From: Hofstenia miamia
Taxonomy: Eukaryota > Xenacoelomorpha > Acoela > Hofsteniidae
Direction: 5' to 3'
NCBI GenBank assembly: GCA_900660155.1
Contig: CABFPE010000306.1
Location: 791,178-855,177, forward strand
DNA: 64,000 bases
A program made the translations under genes and the position numbers. This document shows positions 55,701-63,529 of this stretch, piece by piece (within the stretch, counting starts at the first letter, position 1; each line of letters starts with the position of its first letter). The notes beneath the pieces are model-generated. The model saw only the letters and a list, made by a program, of their open reading frames with translations, made no database searches and was not told the DNA's origin.

Positions 55701-58589
55701 AGTGTGTCAAGAAAACTACATTACTTTATATGAATAATTTGCCCTAGTGATAAGCCAATCAATATATTTTTAAAAAATTTTTCTTTGGAACCCAATTTTA
55801 AATATGTTGGCGGTTAAGTTGATAATTGGAATTCCTTATCTAACTGCATAGTCAGTAGTGTGTAAATTAGAATACGCACATGAGGGCGAGAGCAATTTAT
55901 AATTCTTAATTTAATTTTAATTTTTTCTGCTATATTAATGTACCTCTCACAATTAATTCAAAAGAAAAAATCCAGTCTCTAGTGCTAGCTTCGACTACAA
56001 CCCTAGAATGTTGATGAATGGTGTTGTAATGCAAACTCAAGTCCAACATGTAAAGAATCTGGATTAAATCATTGCAATTTAGGTAGAACTTTTCTCACCC
56101 CTGAGATTGAAAGCAGTGAACTACCGTTTGTTGCTGTCACTGATTTACCGTTTGTCCTTAAAGTCGAAATTAAGGCTGATTCTTCACTTTCCAATTCCGA
56201 AGTATTTTTCCTGATGGCGGAGACTTTTGAAAATAAGCAATTGTGGATGTCGTGTCTTGAGCAAGCGCTCCAAGGAGAAGTTTCATTTCATCAAAGCGCA
56301 TCTGACATGGTATTTTTTTATCATACCACTCAATAGTTCTAGAAATATTTTACAAAACTTTTGTTCATTTGATATTTTCGTTTCCATGTTCTTTTGAAAT
56401 TTATTTATTGAATGCCCATTTGGGAAATACTTTGCAAACTCAGTTCAGTGTTGGGATTTTTATTTTGAAGGCGATTTTCACTCGTTTTACATATTTTTTT
56501 GAGAATTTCGGCTTGAAATAGAAATGTGTGATGGAATTCAACTCCGCTTAATTCGGATCTCTGGGGGTGACTCTCAATTTTGGACCTCTACAACCCATAT
56601 TTTATAATTTTAACGATATTTACAGCCAGTTTATCAGTTCAATCAGATACTTGTACAAATATTTATGTGTAGTACATGTACATGTACAATTATTTATATG
56701 TAATACATACATGTACAATTATTTATATGAAAATTGCAGACCTGTTCTTTATGTATAATCAGGGCATGCCAACGAATGGCGTTCAACGTATTTTGTAATT
56801 TCAATTGTTCCATCTTCATGCTTCATAAATTATAGTGAAAGTAATGTTAAAAATTGTGATATTTTTTCCTTTGCTGTGCTTTCACATCGATATCAACGAA
56901 TTTCAATCAATTTCTTTCAACCCATTTGTTTGTATTTTTAATGAATGCATATTTAGACCATTAAATCTCGTTTAATTCACAAAATTTCAAAGAGTGAGAA
57001 TGTAACGATGGCTGTTCTTCTGCAAGTGAGCACAAATGTAAGTGCGCATGTTGTCAATTGCATATGGAAATTCTTACATTTAGCTGTACTTGTTTGGCTC
57101 CCAAAGCGGTTTGTACATATTAGACACGAATTCCAACATGTTCCAGCGTGTGAGCGCTTATTCCATTTTCAACCTTTTCATCTCCAATGGATTGATATTC
57201 ATAATTGCAGGACCAAACAATAAACTTTTTTACTATGAGGTCGACATGCTCGTCAACGTTCTTCGCTTGTACTCGAATGATGGCATTACCTTGTCTTGTT
57301 TCGGGGACATCTACACTGATTGTTTGGATTTGTACTTAGGTAACTTTGTTTTAAATAATATTTGTGTGGGGATTAAACAAGTGATCTGATTTTTCAGGGT
57401 TTGATTTACTATAAGTGATATTTTGTTTTTTTCTTTGCATCTGGAACTGACTTGTCAACGAGGCGAGCTTGGGCACTGCATTGGCTTTACAATGAGCCTT
57501 TATTTAGTCAAGGAAATTTATAGTTCTGCTTTCTTATAATCTTATTTTAAAATGTTCGGAAAAGCTATGTAAAACAACTCTGAGAACGCAGTGTTTTTAA
57601 AGAACATCGAGCTATAAAACGAGCCTCATTGAATGGTTCTATGTGCTGAGCCGAAAATTCTCAAAAGTAAAACGAGCTGAGTTTAAAAATCTCACCTCGT
57701 TGACAAGTCTTATCTGGAACATTTCATTGTCGTTTGTCTGCATTCATTTAGTAAACTGAAATATATTTTTGTTTTTAACTCTTAAAAATAGTTCTTGTTT
57801 AATTGGAAATCCATGATTTGTATACATATTTATTAAATATAACATAAGGTTGCGATTAAATTAGCATGGCAGTGAGGTGACATTTTTTACCCACCATCCT
57901 CACCACGCCGCACCACGGGAATAAAAATTTGCCCCAAAAATATTCACAGCTTTTTTTGACAAAACAGTTAAATATTTCGATAGAAAGCATTTTTAGACAC
58001 TGAGCTATTTGTGAATGTTTTTTTATGTATTAATATACATAGTTATAATAAAATTTTACAAATTAATCACAATCTTCACTATAGTCGTTTCTGTAAAGCC
58101 ATTTCTTAAAGATTGTGTAGTGTGGGGATCCCCACTTCGATGGCAAGCCTGTCGTTATTAACACAACTTTTTTGGTTTTTCTCATACTGTGTATTGGGCT
58201 CGATGATGCCATAAGTTTGAGACCTTTCTTAACACAGTATTAAAATCTAATTTTAAATGAAAAATTCCATTTCTTCAATTAAATGTTATCATATGAACGG
58301 TAAAGTTTACTGAGTTTATTAATCGAATTTATTTAATTCTATTATAATCTCAATCTTCGTTTATTCACATGATCTAATGCAAAAGTTCCTTTTCACTCTC
58401 AAATTATATTTGCAGACTGGTGAAGAATTCATGGCTGGAATTAATGCCAATAACATTGTCTTAAACATACCCGGTTTTGTTACAAAGCAAAATCCAGTGA
58501 TTTCCGTAAAATCAAATAGCAAAGCCATTGCGAGCATTCGAATAAGAGTGGAGAACTCTATAAATAGAATTAAAACTTTAAACTACTGA
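29609..58589 (+). CDS. CIT: Citron rho-interacting kinase (kinase, coiled coil, C1, PH, CNH)
   Basis: Exons: 29609-29756, 29911-30086, 30126-30214, 30411-30563, 31548-31644, 34610-34813, 35149-35305, 36322-36502, 38832-38985, 39092-39231, 40099-40206, 40343-40502, 40545-40670, 40745-40909, 43054-43182, 43296-43436, 43485-43594, 44781-45021, 45216-45353, 45399-45516, 45652-45867, 47122-47299, 49083-49198, 56083-56309, 56957-57037, 57084-57339, and doubtfully 58414-58589. Phases agree through 57,339 (about 1,336 residues). The AGC-type kinase (about 67-330) has Lys96, HRD at 188-190, DFG at 208-210 and SPE in place of APE. A coiled coil (about 400-975) is much shorter than in vertebrates. C1 ligands H1020, C1033, C1036, C1049, C1052, H1057, C1060 and C1068 are all present. 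PH (about 1,105-1,222) keeps KQLW. CNH starts near 1,235. Family role: RhoA effector at the midbody in cytokinesis. Exon 21's acceptor is the least certain internal junction. Confidence 0.9.
31075..31335. repeat. Diverged interspersed repeat, copy 2 (pair with 29,170-29,450)
   Basis: It shares ordered words with the copy upstream of citron and lies in citron intron 4 (30,564-31,547). No terminal repeats or coding frame were recognised. Confidence 0.45.
32028..32336. mobile_element. Non-autonomous element with CAGTGTTCATTCTA ends and 6-bp flanking repeat
   Basis: CAGTGTTCATTCTA at 32,028 is matched by its complement ending at 32,336, and both sides are flanked by TATATT (32,022-32,027 and 32,337-32,342). 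The right half is GC-rich and carries several GCGCC/GGCGC words that contrast with the intron around it. The end sequence is hAT-like, but a 6-base duplication is not the usual 8. It lies in citron intron 5. Confidence 0.6.
33310..34100. repeat. Local duplication in a citron intron
   Basis: A block at about 33,317-33,385 (TATGTACTTTTTTAACATTT and on through TACATATAATTAGTATT) recurs at about 33,845-33,912 with few changes. TATTTTGATGTTTTATTAACAAA also occurs at about 33,821 and again near 34,070, and GTTTGTACACC words recur. This indicates repeated local duplication of an unknown AT-rich unit. Confidence 0.55.
35334..36175. repeat. Direct repeat pair of about 55-60 bases flanking a short segment
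   Basis: The stretch at about 35,334-35,388 (AATAATTACCTAATGTGAAC and on to ACTGTTAAA) recurs at about 36,120-36,174 with about two mismatches. The element at 35,391-35,693 starts immediately after the first copy, so one copy may have been the insertion site of that element or part of a composite unit. It lies in the citron intron between exons 7 and 8. Confidence 0.65.
35391..35693. mobile_element. MITE-like element with GTAAACAYAGAA ends and ACGTCG words
   Basis: The left end reads CAGTAAACATAGAATTGTTG; the right end on the opposite strand reads GAGTAAACACAGAACTGTCG, both continuing to RACGTCG. The interior is rich in GACGTT/GGCGTT words. No coding frame was seen and no clear target duplication was found, so the superfamily is unassigned. 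Confidence 0.65.
37768..38400 (-). mobile_element. Decayed Tc1-type transposase fragment in a citron intron
   Basis: The clearest minus-strand frame (37,768-37,940) reads [20 protein letters not shown], the third catalytic region of a DD34E Tc1 transposase, and continues to a stop at 37,768. Further upstream pieces (38,060-38,370) read [13 protein letters not shown] and similar in shifting frames. The copy has several frame breaks and no terminal repeats were located. Confidence 0.7.
39697..39886. mobile_element. 190-bp mariner-type MITE with TA target duplication
   Basis: The left end CAAGGTGTCCATAAAGTCTG is matched at the right end by the opposite strand CAGGGTGTCCGTAATGTCTG. TA flanks both sides (39,695-39,696 and 39,887-39,888). 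It is too short for a transposase and lies in the citron intron between exons 10 and 11. Confidence 0.8.
40941..42274 (+). mobile_element. Tc1-type DD34E transposon, full length but with disrupted transposase
   Basis: Terminal inverted repeats of about 54 bases begin CAGTAGGGCACAAGTTATTA on the left and CAGTACGGCACAAATTATTA (opposite strand) on the right, both continuing to TTTTTAGTGTTT. TA flanks both sides. The transposase starts near 41,091 and shows [14 protein letters not shown] and [10 protein letters not shown], with 34 residues between the last two acidic residues. In-frame stops (for example TAG at 41,514 and TGA at 41,811) and a frame break near 41,205-41,280 make it inactive. It lies in the citron intron 40,910-43,053. 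Confidence 0.9.
42424..42875. mobile_element. MITE-like element with ACTCCAGTAC ends
   Basis: The left end ACTCCAGTACTGCGTAAACC corresponds to the right end read on the opposite strand, ACTCCAGTACGGCGTAAGAA, both continuing to GTCCC. A third, internal TACGCAATACTGGAG word occurs near 42,697 in the right-hand orientation. The superfamily is not assigned. It is only about 150 bases from the Tc1 element. Confidence 0.6.
44229..44603. mobile_element. piggyBac-type MITE with TTAA target duplication
   Basis: TTAA lies on both sides (44,225-44,228 and 44,604-44,607). The ends read CCCTCTCTGCAT on the left and CCTTCTTCTGCAT on the opposite strand at the right. TTAA targets with CCY-type ends are the signature of piggyBac elements. 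Subterminal GTTGTCATGTGGCAAC and GTTATCATATGGCAAC motifs sit near both ends, as transposase-binding repeats would. It lies in the citron intron 43,595-44,780. Confidence 0.75.
46293..46355. repeat. 63-bp near-perfect palindrome
   Basis: Arms of 31 bases at 46,293-46,323 and 46,325-46,355 are exact complements around one central base. The arm begins TATGATAATTGTAATAGGTT. Such a short-loop palindrome could extrude as a cruciform or arise from a fold-back replication event; an assembly artefact is possible. It lies in the citron intron between the two C1 exons. Confidence 0.9.
46720..46960 (-). mobile_element. Possible hAT transposase fragment
   Basis: The minus-strand frame reads [20 protein letters not shown], then [11 protein letters not shown], resembling the RWNSTF-type region of hAT/ZBED transposases followed by the region that scores VTK.L. 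The fragment is short and isolated, with no terminal repeats identified. Confidence 0.4.
47383..47799. mobile_element. hAT-type MITE with 8-bp target duplication
   Basis: The ends read CAGGGTTGAAAAATACG on the left and CAGGGTTGGCAAATAAAAAA (opposite strand) on the right. Flanks are TATTAAGG and TATGAAGG, 7 of 8 identical. Subterminal TGTTTTAAAACA-type palindromic words recur near both ends. It lies in the citron intron 47,300-49,082. Confidence 0.75.
49303..50259. mobile_element. hAT-type non-autonomous element, GCCGG-rich ends, 8-bp target duplication
   Basis: The left end CAGAGTTGTAACCGGCC and the right end on the opposite strand CGGAGATGGAGCCGGCC align, continuing to GCAATTYTGA. Flanks are CAACAACC and GAACAACC, 7 of 8 identical. 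Both ends are packed with GGCCGG words while the centre is AT-rich and non-coding. It begins about 100 bases after citron exon 23. Confidence 0.75.
51880..52230 (+). mobile_element. hAT transposase remnant
   Basis: At 52,085-52,240 the plus-strand frame reads [14 protein letters not shown], then [13 protein letters not shown], then [12 protein letters not shown]. This matches the part of hAT transposases just before the dimerisation domain, where proteins read RTN..E.YYR...Y...LD..I.EL..RF. Upstream pieces (51,880-52,030) are in shifting frames. No ends were found, and it is unrelated in sequence to the nearby hAT MITE ends as far as can be seen. Confidence 0.65.
52745..53030 (+). repeat. Interspersed repeat, copy 1 (family also at 63,318-63,490)
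   Basis: Shared ordered words include TTCCCGCTTTTT, CTATG.AAAAT.CAAAAACC, CAAAATACCTATTTTT, TGGCCATTGC, GGTAGTATA and AAAATTTCAAGGATTTAT. Both copies abut a (TA)n tract at one end. This copy has an extra insert of about 40 bases. It lies in the citron PH-domain intron. Confidence 0.75.
53655..53800 (+). mobile_element. Start of a decayed mariner transposase (helix-turn-helix region)
   Basis: After a frame change near 53,700 the plus-strand frame reads [20 protein letters not shown], then [13 protein letters not shown], running into the tandem array as [20 protein letters not shown]. This resembles the N-terminal helix-turn-helix of mariner transposases (GFSATDIH..L...WP.EA...RTVQR). A mariner-end-like sequence at 55,556-55,592 (opposite strand begins AGGTTGTCCCATAAAAAACT) resembles the end of the mariner at 61,070-61,760 and may be the far end of this element. 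Confidence 0.55.
53801..55477 (+). repeat. Tandem array of 121-bp units derived from a mariner fragment
   Basis: The unit begins TGCCTCATTTCACTCGTCCT and repeats every 121 bases: starts at 53801, 53922, 54043, 54164, 54285, a stub at 54406, then 54519, 54638, 54759, 54880, 55001, 55122, 55243 and 55364. That is about 13 near-complete copies, identical as far as I can see by eye. The first 90 bases of each unit continue the transposase-like frame above (ending [11 protein letters not shown] and stop); the rest is TAAATAACAGTTGTCATTAC and AT-rich sequence. Such uniformity suggests recent expansion. A single-N-bounded insert at 54,424-54,518 breaks the array. Confidence 0.95.
54424..54518. other. 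Foreign 93-base insert bounded by single Ns inside the array
   Basis: Ns at 54,424 and 54,518 bracket sequence (starting CTTTCACGCTATAGTGTGTG) unlike the 121-bp unit. It breaks the array phase. Single Ns at contig joins are typical of gap filling, so the true array length here is unknown. Another single N lies at 53,206. Confidence 0.8.
55600..56082. other. AT-rich intron sequence, nothing recognised
   Basis: End of the citron intron that splits the PH domain. No gene-like frame or clear repeat was seen. Confidence 0.5.
57449..57709. mobile_element. MITE-like element with GACTTGTCAACGAGG ends
   Basis: GACTTGTCAACGAGGCGAG on the left is matched by the opposite strand GACTTGTCAACGAGGTGAG at the right end. 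The 261-base interior carries AACGAGC words and no frame. No clear target duplication was found. It lies directly downstream of the last secure citron exon. Confidence 0.65.
58414..58589 (+). CDS. Doubtful late citron exon (possible CNH segment)
   Basis: After a good acceptor (TTTGCAG) the frame reads [18 protein letters not shown] and on to INRIKTLNY and a TGA stop. The beta-strand pattern resembles late CNH blades, for example the EEYLLCFHEFGVFVD region of human citron. However, its phase does not match the previous exon (ending 57,339, phase 1), so at least one exon is missing between them or this belongs elsewhere. AATAAA at 58,675-58,680 would suit a transcript end soon after. Confidence 0.35.
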
Positions 58590-58674
58590 AAAATACAGTT
58601 TCCTGCGAACAACTGAAATGCTTGGACCAATGCATAGTAATTGCTGCTACTCTAGTAAATTGTTCCTCACCAAT

Positions 58675-58680
58675 AATAAA
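58675..58680 (+). promoter_or_regulatory. Candidate polyadenylation signal after citron
   Basis: AATAAA lies 86 bases after the TGA of the doubtful last exon. Hexamer only; such words are common in AT-rich DNA. Confidence 0.3.
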
Positions 58681-58689
58681 ATAAGGTCA

Positions 58690-59690
58690 TTTGTAGTAGA
58701 TGGTGCCCGCCAAGAACATAATCTACTAGTAGTAGGCTGTAAATCATCTTGGTTCAACTTCATGAAATATAGAAAGATATGTTTACAACCACTATTTGAG
58801 ACTGGGCACTGTTGTAGTAAGTAGGACATCAATCCACCTCTATGATCTCTCCAGACCAGTTATTGATTGCATTTATATGATAGAAAGCACTTTTTCGCTC
58901 AGCTGCAAAATTGCATTTAATGTATATATCTTTGATCAATTTGCTGAAAACATTTTTTAAATTTTAAAGGTTTTGTTAATTTGAAATATTTTATAAATTC
59001 ATCTACTAAATTCGAATTGCTTACAAATGAATAATCTGGAGTAAAATCTGGTAGTTGCGATAGATCAGTAAGTGTATTATATAATTTATCATTTTCTTTC
59101 TTGAAAAATTAATGGATAAATCCGGCACAGCACTCATTGGTTAAGAGCATAAACTGAAATAATAGAAGTTTGTCCCTATAACGAATTTGATTGGTTGATA
59201 AAATTTAGACACGATTCTGCGGTTTTGAAGTACTTATCAATTAATTTGGGGCTGAAATTTAAAATGAATGCTTTAAACCTACGTTATTTATTACGCTCTA
59301 CAAAATTAGATTATTTTCTAAAATCAGGTAGGATCCTAATGAATTTATAATGCTTCACGTTATTAATTTCTTTTGTTCGTATACATGTGGACTCCCCGCA
59401 AACCATCCAAAATTGCATTTTAGCAAAGATGCTAATTAAAAAATAAACCGTGCTTCACATCACCAATGGCAAAGAAAAGCATTTACAGAAAATTAATTAA
59501 TCACTATTTTGCACAGAAATGAATTCTGCTTTTCCTGTGAAGTTGGTTTAGCACTTTAAGTAAAGTAAATAACAATATTCATATACATGTATATTAAGTA
59601 AGGGAATTATTTCAAGCTGTTTTTACCGGTTTTAATTAATTTACTTCAACTGCAAGATGTGTTATTGTTAAATAGCTTGTTAAACGGAAA
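58690..59690. other. Intergenic, nothing recognised
   Basis: AT-rich sequence between the apparent end of citron and the minus-strand exon at 59,699-59,895. No frame or repeat with support. Confidence 0.5.
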
Positions 59691-59698
59691 TATCTAAA

Positions 59699-61967
59699 TT
59701 ATTTTAATTTGTCTGGTGTGGGAGGTTTGATGTCTTTTCTGATGGCGTGTTTAACGGGAAGATACACTGGCAAACATTCGTCAAACATTTTGTTTACCAA
59801 GTATTGGTTGTACCAATTTGATAGTGTATCACCTCCTTTAGCAATTAAATCGGGTTTCACTGTTTCAAAACCACATCTACATATGTTTGTTACCACTAGA
59901 ATGGCCAAAAAATCGCCACCCCAGAAGGCCCACCAACGGTCATTTTGACCGCAATAGATATTTTGAATATTCAGTCATGATTTGGAGCACTTTTTCATAC
60001 TTTTGATTTTATACTTATAGGGTGCATTATTCACTCCAGGATCTCTTCGTTTACATTGTCTATATGAGACCGCATATATCTCTGAACATGTAAAAGATAC
60101 ATGGAGCATCACATGTTATGATATAAAACAACAATATGAATTTCTTCTTGACTTCAATTTAACTTATTTATAAAACAACAACATTACAGATTGCAATATG
60201 CGAGCCTATATGAATGTAGCTAATTTAATTACAAATTGCAACTTTTATATAATATGCAGTCTGTGTTTGGAGAGATCGGTGGTCTAAGAAAGACAAGAAA
60301 TGCACTTGGAACAGATGCAGTATTTTTCAGGGGCACAGGATCCACAGTCTGTTTTTTGACAGTCTTGGTAGGCCATATTGCTTCTTCACAAAGCGGCGAC
60401 ACAGATCATCAGCACTAGGGTTGAAGTAATGAGGAGAGACAAAACCTTTCCGAACTCTTTTTGTACACAACTCTTCCGCAAGACAACAAAAATTCTGGAC
60501 AACTTATGTCGGATCCTGTAATCACTTTGTAGCGGCACCACTCATTCATTTCCGCCAAATCCATCAAGTTAAAAATAACTGCCATTTTGATAAACCAATA
60601 TATTTTCATTAAGAACACTTGAAGTTTCATAACCAGCATTTGGAAAAATTTCAACATTTAGATGAATTTTTTGCCTTGAGGAGTAAAATGAATTCATATA
60701 AAGTTAATGATAAAAGCAAAAACTCTTTATAAGGAATTACAAAAGTCGAAAAGTTAACAATTGACGATTACAAAAATTGTTTAGATGTTAGATATAAATA
60801 AAATTGGTATTTCTAGCAATTAGACATTGCGAAATTACGAACATAAAATTAGTTTAATTAATACAGAAAAAACATAATTATCGCCAATTGATGATAAAAG
60901 ATATTACTTAATTAATTTAGTGAATATTCCATTTGGATATTGCTTTAACTATGTAAAAAAATATATTAAAAAATTTGAATGTTGTTTATACAAAGATATA
61001 TATATTGGGGCTTCCAGATTTGCAATTAAAATATCTTTTAATACATATAAGACGTATGCTTATCCACTCAACTTAATTCTTCCATAAAAACTCAAGAGAA
61101 GAACCAGTCACCATTATTAGCCACAATGGCCTGCAAGTCATCAATGAGACGATGCAATTCCCAAGACAGCATGAAGCGCGCCATTTTTTCGTTCAGAAGC
61201 CTTGAAGAAATGCTTCCACGTCTGGGATGGAGTTGAGATCTAGTTCCCTTTTGTAGATTTCTTTTTCCTCGAAGAACTTCTGTGTCAAAATCGCGGTGTG
61301 TGGTCTGGCATTATCATGCATAATGTAAAGGTGATTTTGGCGCCGTAGTTGGAGAGTTTTCTCAATAAAACTTATGTATCTCTCAGCGTTCTAACGTCCT
61401 TCGCTATTTTTTGCCGCGTAGTAAACTTTTGACATCTCCCCCCCCATGCGGTTGTTAGAAGATTGTTAATTTCGTGGGCAATTTTATTTAGCAATAAAAA
61501 AGTTAACACGATCCGTACAACTTCAGCCATAGTCTTTCCGTTAAAATTTCAAATCCAGATTAGTGGCAATACTCCGGTAATTTATACAGACAACTAGCTA
61601 CAGATATCTATGATTTTGAATCATAGAAATATTTATCAAGTCTATTTCAAGGTCACTAACAATACAGCTCTGTTTTGTATATCAATGTAAAATCAATAAT
61701 AGTCAGTTAAAAACACTCTTCAGTCAAAAACGCGGTTTTTTGTGGAAGACCCTGCATTTATATCTATTAATAATAAGAAACATGTATTTAAAACAAAATA
61801 AATTTTCACAAACACTTTGCTGTAATCTAAATGTATATAGTTAGTACATTATATTTTGAAATATATTTTCTTGGTTTTTATTAGCTAATGATAATTTGAA
61901 TCTAAAAAGAAACGTTATTAATTTTTAAATCTACCCGTCTTAAAATTAATATATAAACCAATGCTAA

Positions 61968-62000
<33 letters not shown>

Positions 62001-63042
62001 CATACATATATATAATTACAAAGCTCATCATAACTTTTTTCTTCAGTGAATATCCTTAAACTTCTGACATGCATCGGCAGTATTTTTTGCATTTCACAGT
62101 GGAATTGTGCAAACCAGGAAATATGCACACCATTGCAATAACTGAATGTAAAAATATCCCCAGAATAGGAATCTTTAATGATCCTTTTAGATGATCCCAT
62201 ATTTTTTTGATTTATAGTACTTACTAATTTCAAACAAAATTTGTCCAACCTTGCAACTTTTGTAGATTATTTTAGATTGAACGTGTTTTAAGTTCTTTAA
62301 TAAGAATCCTAAAATATTCTCTTTTTCGATATTTGAGTGTAATTAATTACCTCTAAATTATTGAAGTTTAAAGGCATACCAAAAATTCTGAAGTCTCGTA
62401 GTCTTTTAAGAGACCTGATTATTTTCGCTGAATTATCATCTGGAGGGGGGAGGGAAATTATCTTCTTGTAGAGAGGTTCTTTCATGCTAACAATTTACTT
62501 CTCGGGCTCATGGAAACACTGTTTGATAATTGAGTTTTTGTCACATGAAGACAATTCCGAGACTTATCTAACGCAGTTACTGATTATTTATGCTAAAACA
62601 GCAAAGGATTCAAAGCAAAATCAATGAGATTTCATAAAAAATTCAGTTTATTCCCTCTTACTATTAGCGAAATGGACAGCAAAATGGCCGCGGAAAACGT
62701 AATCATGAGACGCCGGCGTTAGATCCCCCTAAGAATAGGATGTAGTTACAAGATCGCACAGACTACTAATATGAGTAATAAAATGATTACAATGTGTTAT
62801 AATGGAATTTAATACGTGATACATACTAAGCGTACTAAGTTTTCCAATACCTCTTATAGATTATTATCTAGTTCAAATTATAAATACTAATGTGTATTTG
62901 AAACAAAAATATTAAATAAATATAACAAAAAAGCTTTCAAAAACATCAGTTTTTTTAGATTTCCTTACAAGTTCTAGACCCAATCGATTAACAGCAGCAT
63001 TCGATATTTTCGAGCAATTTGCTCCAAATTTTCGTTGAACAT
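59699..63042 (-). CDS. Putative unrecognised multi-exon gene, 5' end beyond or unresolved
   Basis: Six minus-strand segments with GT/AG borders can be joined in phase: 62969-63042, 62662-62728, 62351-62478, 62225-62249 (a 25-base microexon), 62020-62172, 59699-59895 ending in TAA. Translated pieces include FGANCSKISNAAVNRLGLEL, SHDYVFRGHFAVHFAN, KKIISLPPPDDNSAKIIRSL, CNGVHISWFAQFHCEMQKIL and MFDECLPVYLPVKHAIRKDI. I do not recognise the protein family. Agreement of five phases is suggestive but not proof, and the microexon and last junction are weak. The long last intron holds a piggyBac remnant and a mariner remnant. No start codon was identified. Confidence 0.35.
60236..60657 (-). mobile_element. 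piggyBac-type transposase remnant
   Basis: The minus-strand frame at 60,415-60,657 reads KMAVIFNLMDLAEMNEWCRY, then SCPEFLL. This matches the region of piggyBac/PGBD transposases that reads ..FYN.LDLA..NA...Y. The adjoining 60,236-60,418 gives LVFLRPPISPNTDC on the same strand, the usual downstream segment. The copy is short and broken. Confidence 0.6.
61070..61760 (-). mobile_element. Decayed mariner element
   Basis: The minus strand reads YISFIEKTLQLRRQNHLYIM, then HDNARPHTAILTQKF, the second catalytic block of mariner transposases, with stops and deletions elsewhere. The end at about 61,720-61,757 (opposite strand GGGTCTTCCACAAAAAACCG) resembles the sequence near 61,085 (TTCTTCCATAAAAACTC), fitting degenerate terminal repeats. 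It sits in the long last intron of the putative minus-strand gene. Confidence 0.65.
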
Positions 63043-63317
63043 CTAAAGAAAAAATGGATATACATATGATCACACCCAAAAATTATCAATTCAATATTAT
63101 TTTAAAATTATATCATGATGTAGTTTTTATACATGCGTACAAAAAAAAGCTATATTAGCCTATAACTTTTATACATAATAGGAAATGCAGGCGCCCCAAA
63201 ATATATTTTTACAATCAATAAAATAATAAATTTTAATTACCGCTGTAAACGATAATAATTTGTTTTTGTTAAGAAAATATTTTATTTATTTTTCTGGCTC
63301 AATATCTTTATATATAT

Positions 63318-63490
63318 ATATATACTTTCCCGCTTTTTTCTATGTAAAATACAAAAACCTTACAGTTGGCGGGAATCGCAGTTTTTCCCAAAATACCTAT
63401 TTTTGGCCATTGCGTCCACAATATTTACAATGGGAGCAGGTAGTATAGAGACACTGCACTGCAAAATTTCAAGGATTTATTTCATATCGC
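63318..63490 (+). repeat. Interspersed repeat, copy 2 (family also at 52,745-53,030)
   Basis: It matches copy 1 in order over about 170 bases, including CAAAATACCTATTTTT, TGGCCATTGC and AAAATTTCAAGGATTTAT, and likewise starts at a (TA)n tract. The sequence continues directly into the motif at 63,496-63,528. Confidence 0.75.
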
Positions 63491-63495
63491 AAATT

Positions 63496-63528
63496 GGCGC
63501 GTTTCGATCATTTATTGATCATCTTCAG
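63496..63528 (-). ncRNA. Hammerhead-like core motif next to the interspersed repeat
   Basis: On the minus strand the sequence reads CTGAAGA, then a small stem (GATCA, loop ATAAA, TGATC), then GAAACGCG. CUGANGA, stem II and GAAA is the arrangement of the hammerhead ribozyme core, which occurs in the terminal repeats of Penelope-like elements and in retrozymes. Stems I and III were not established, so this may be only a look-alike. Confidence 0.3.
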
Positions 63529-63529
63529 A

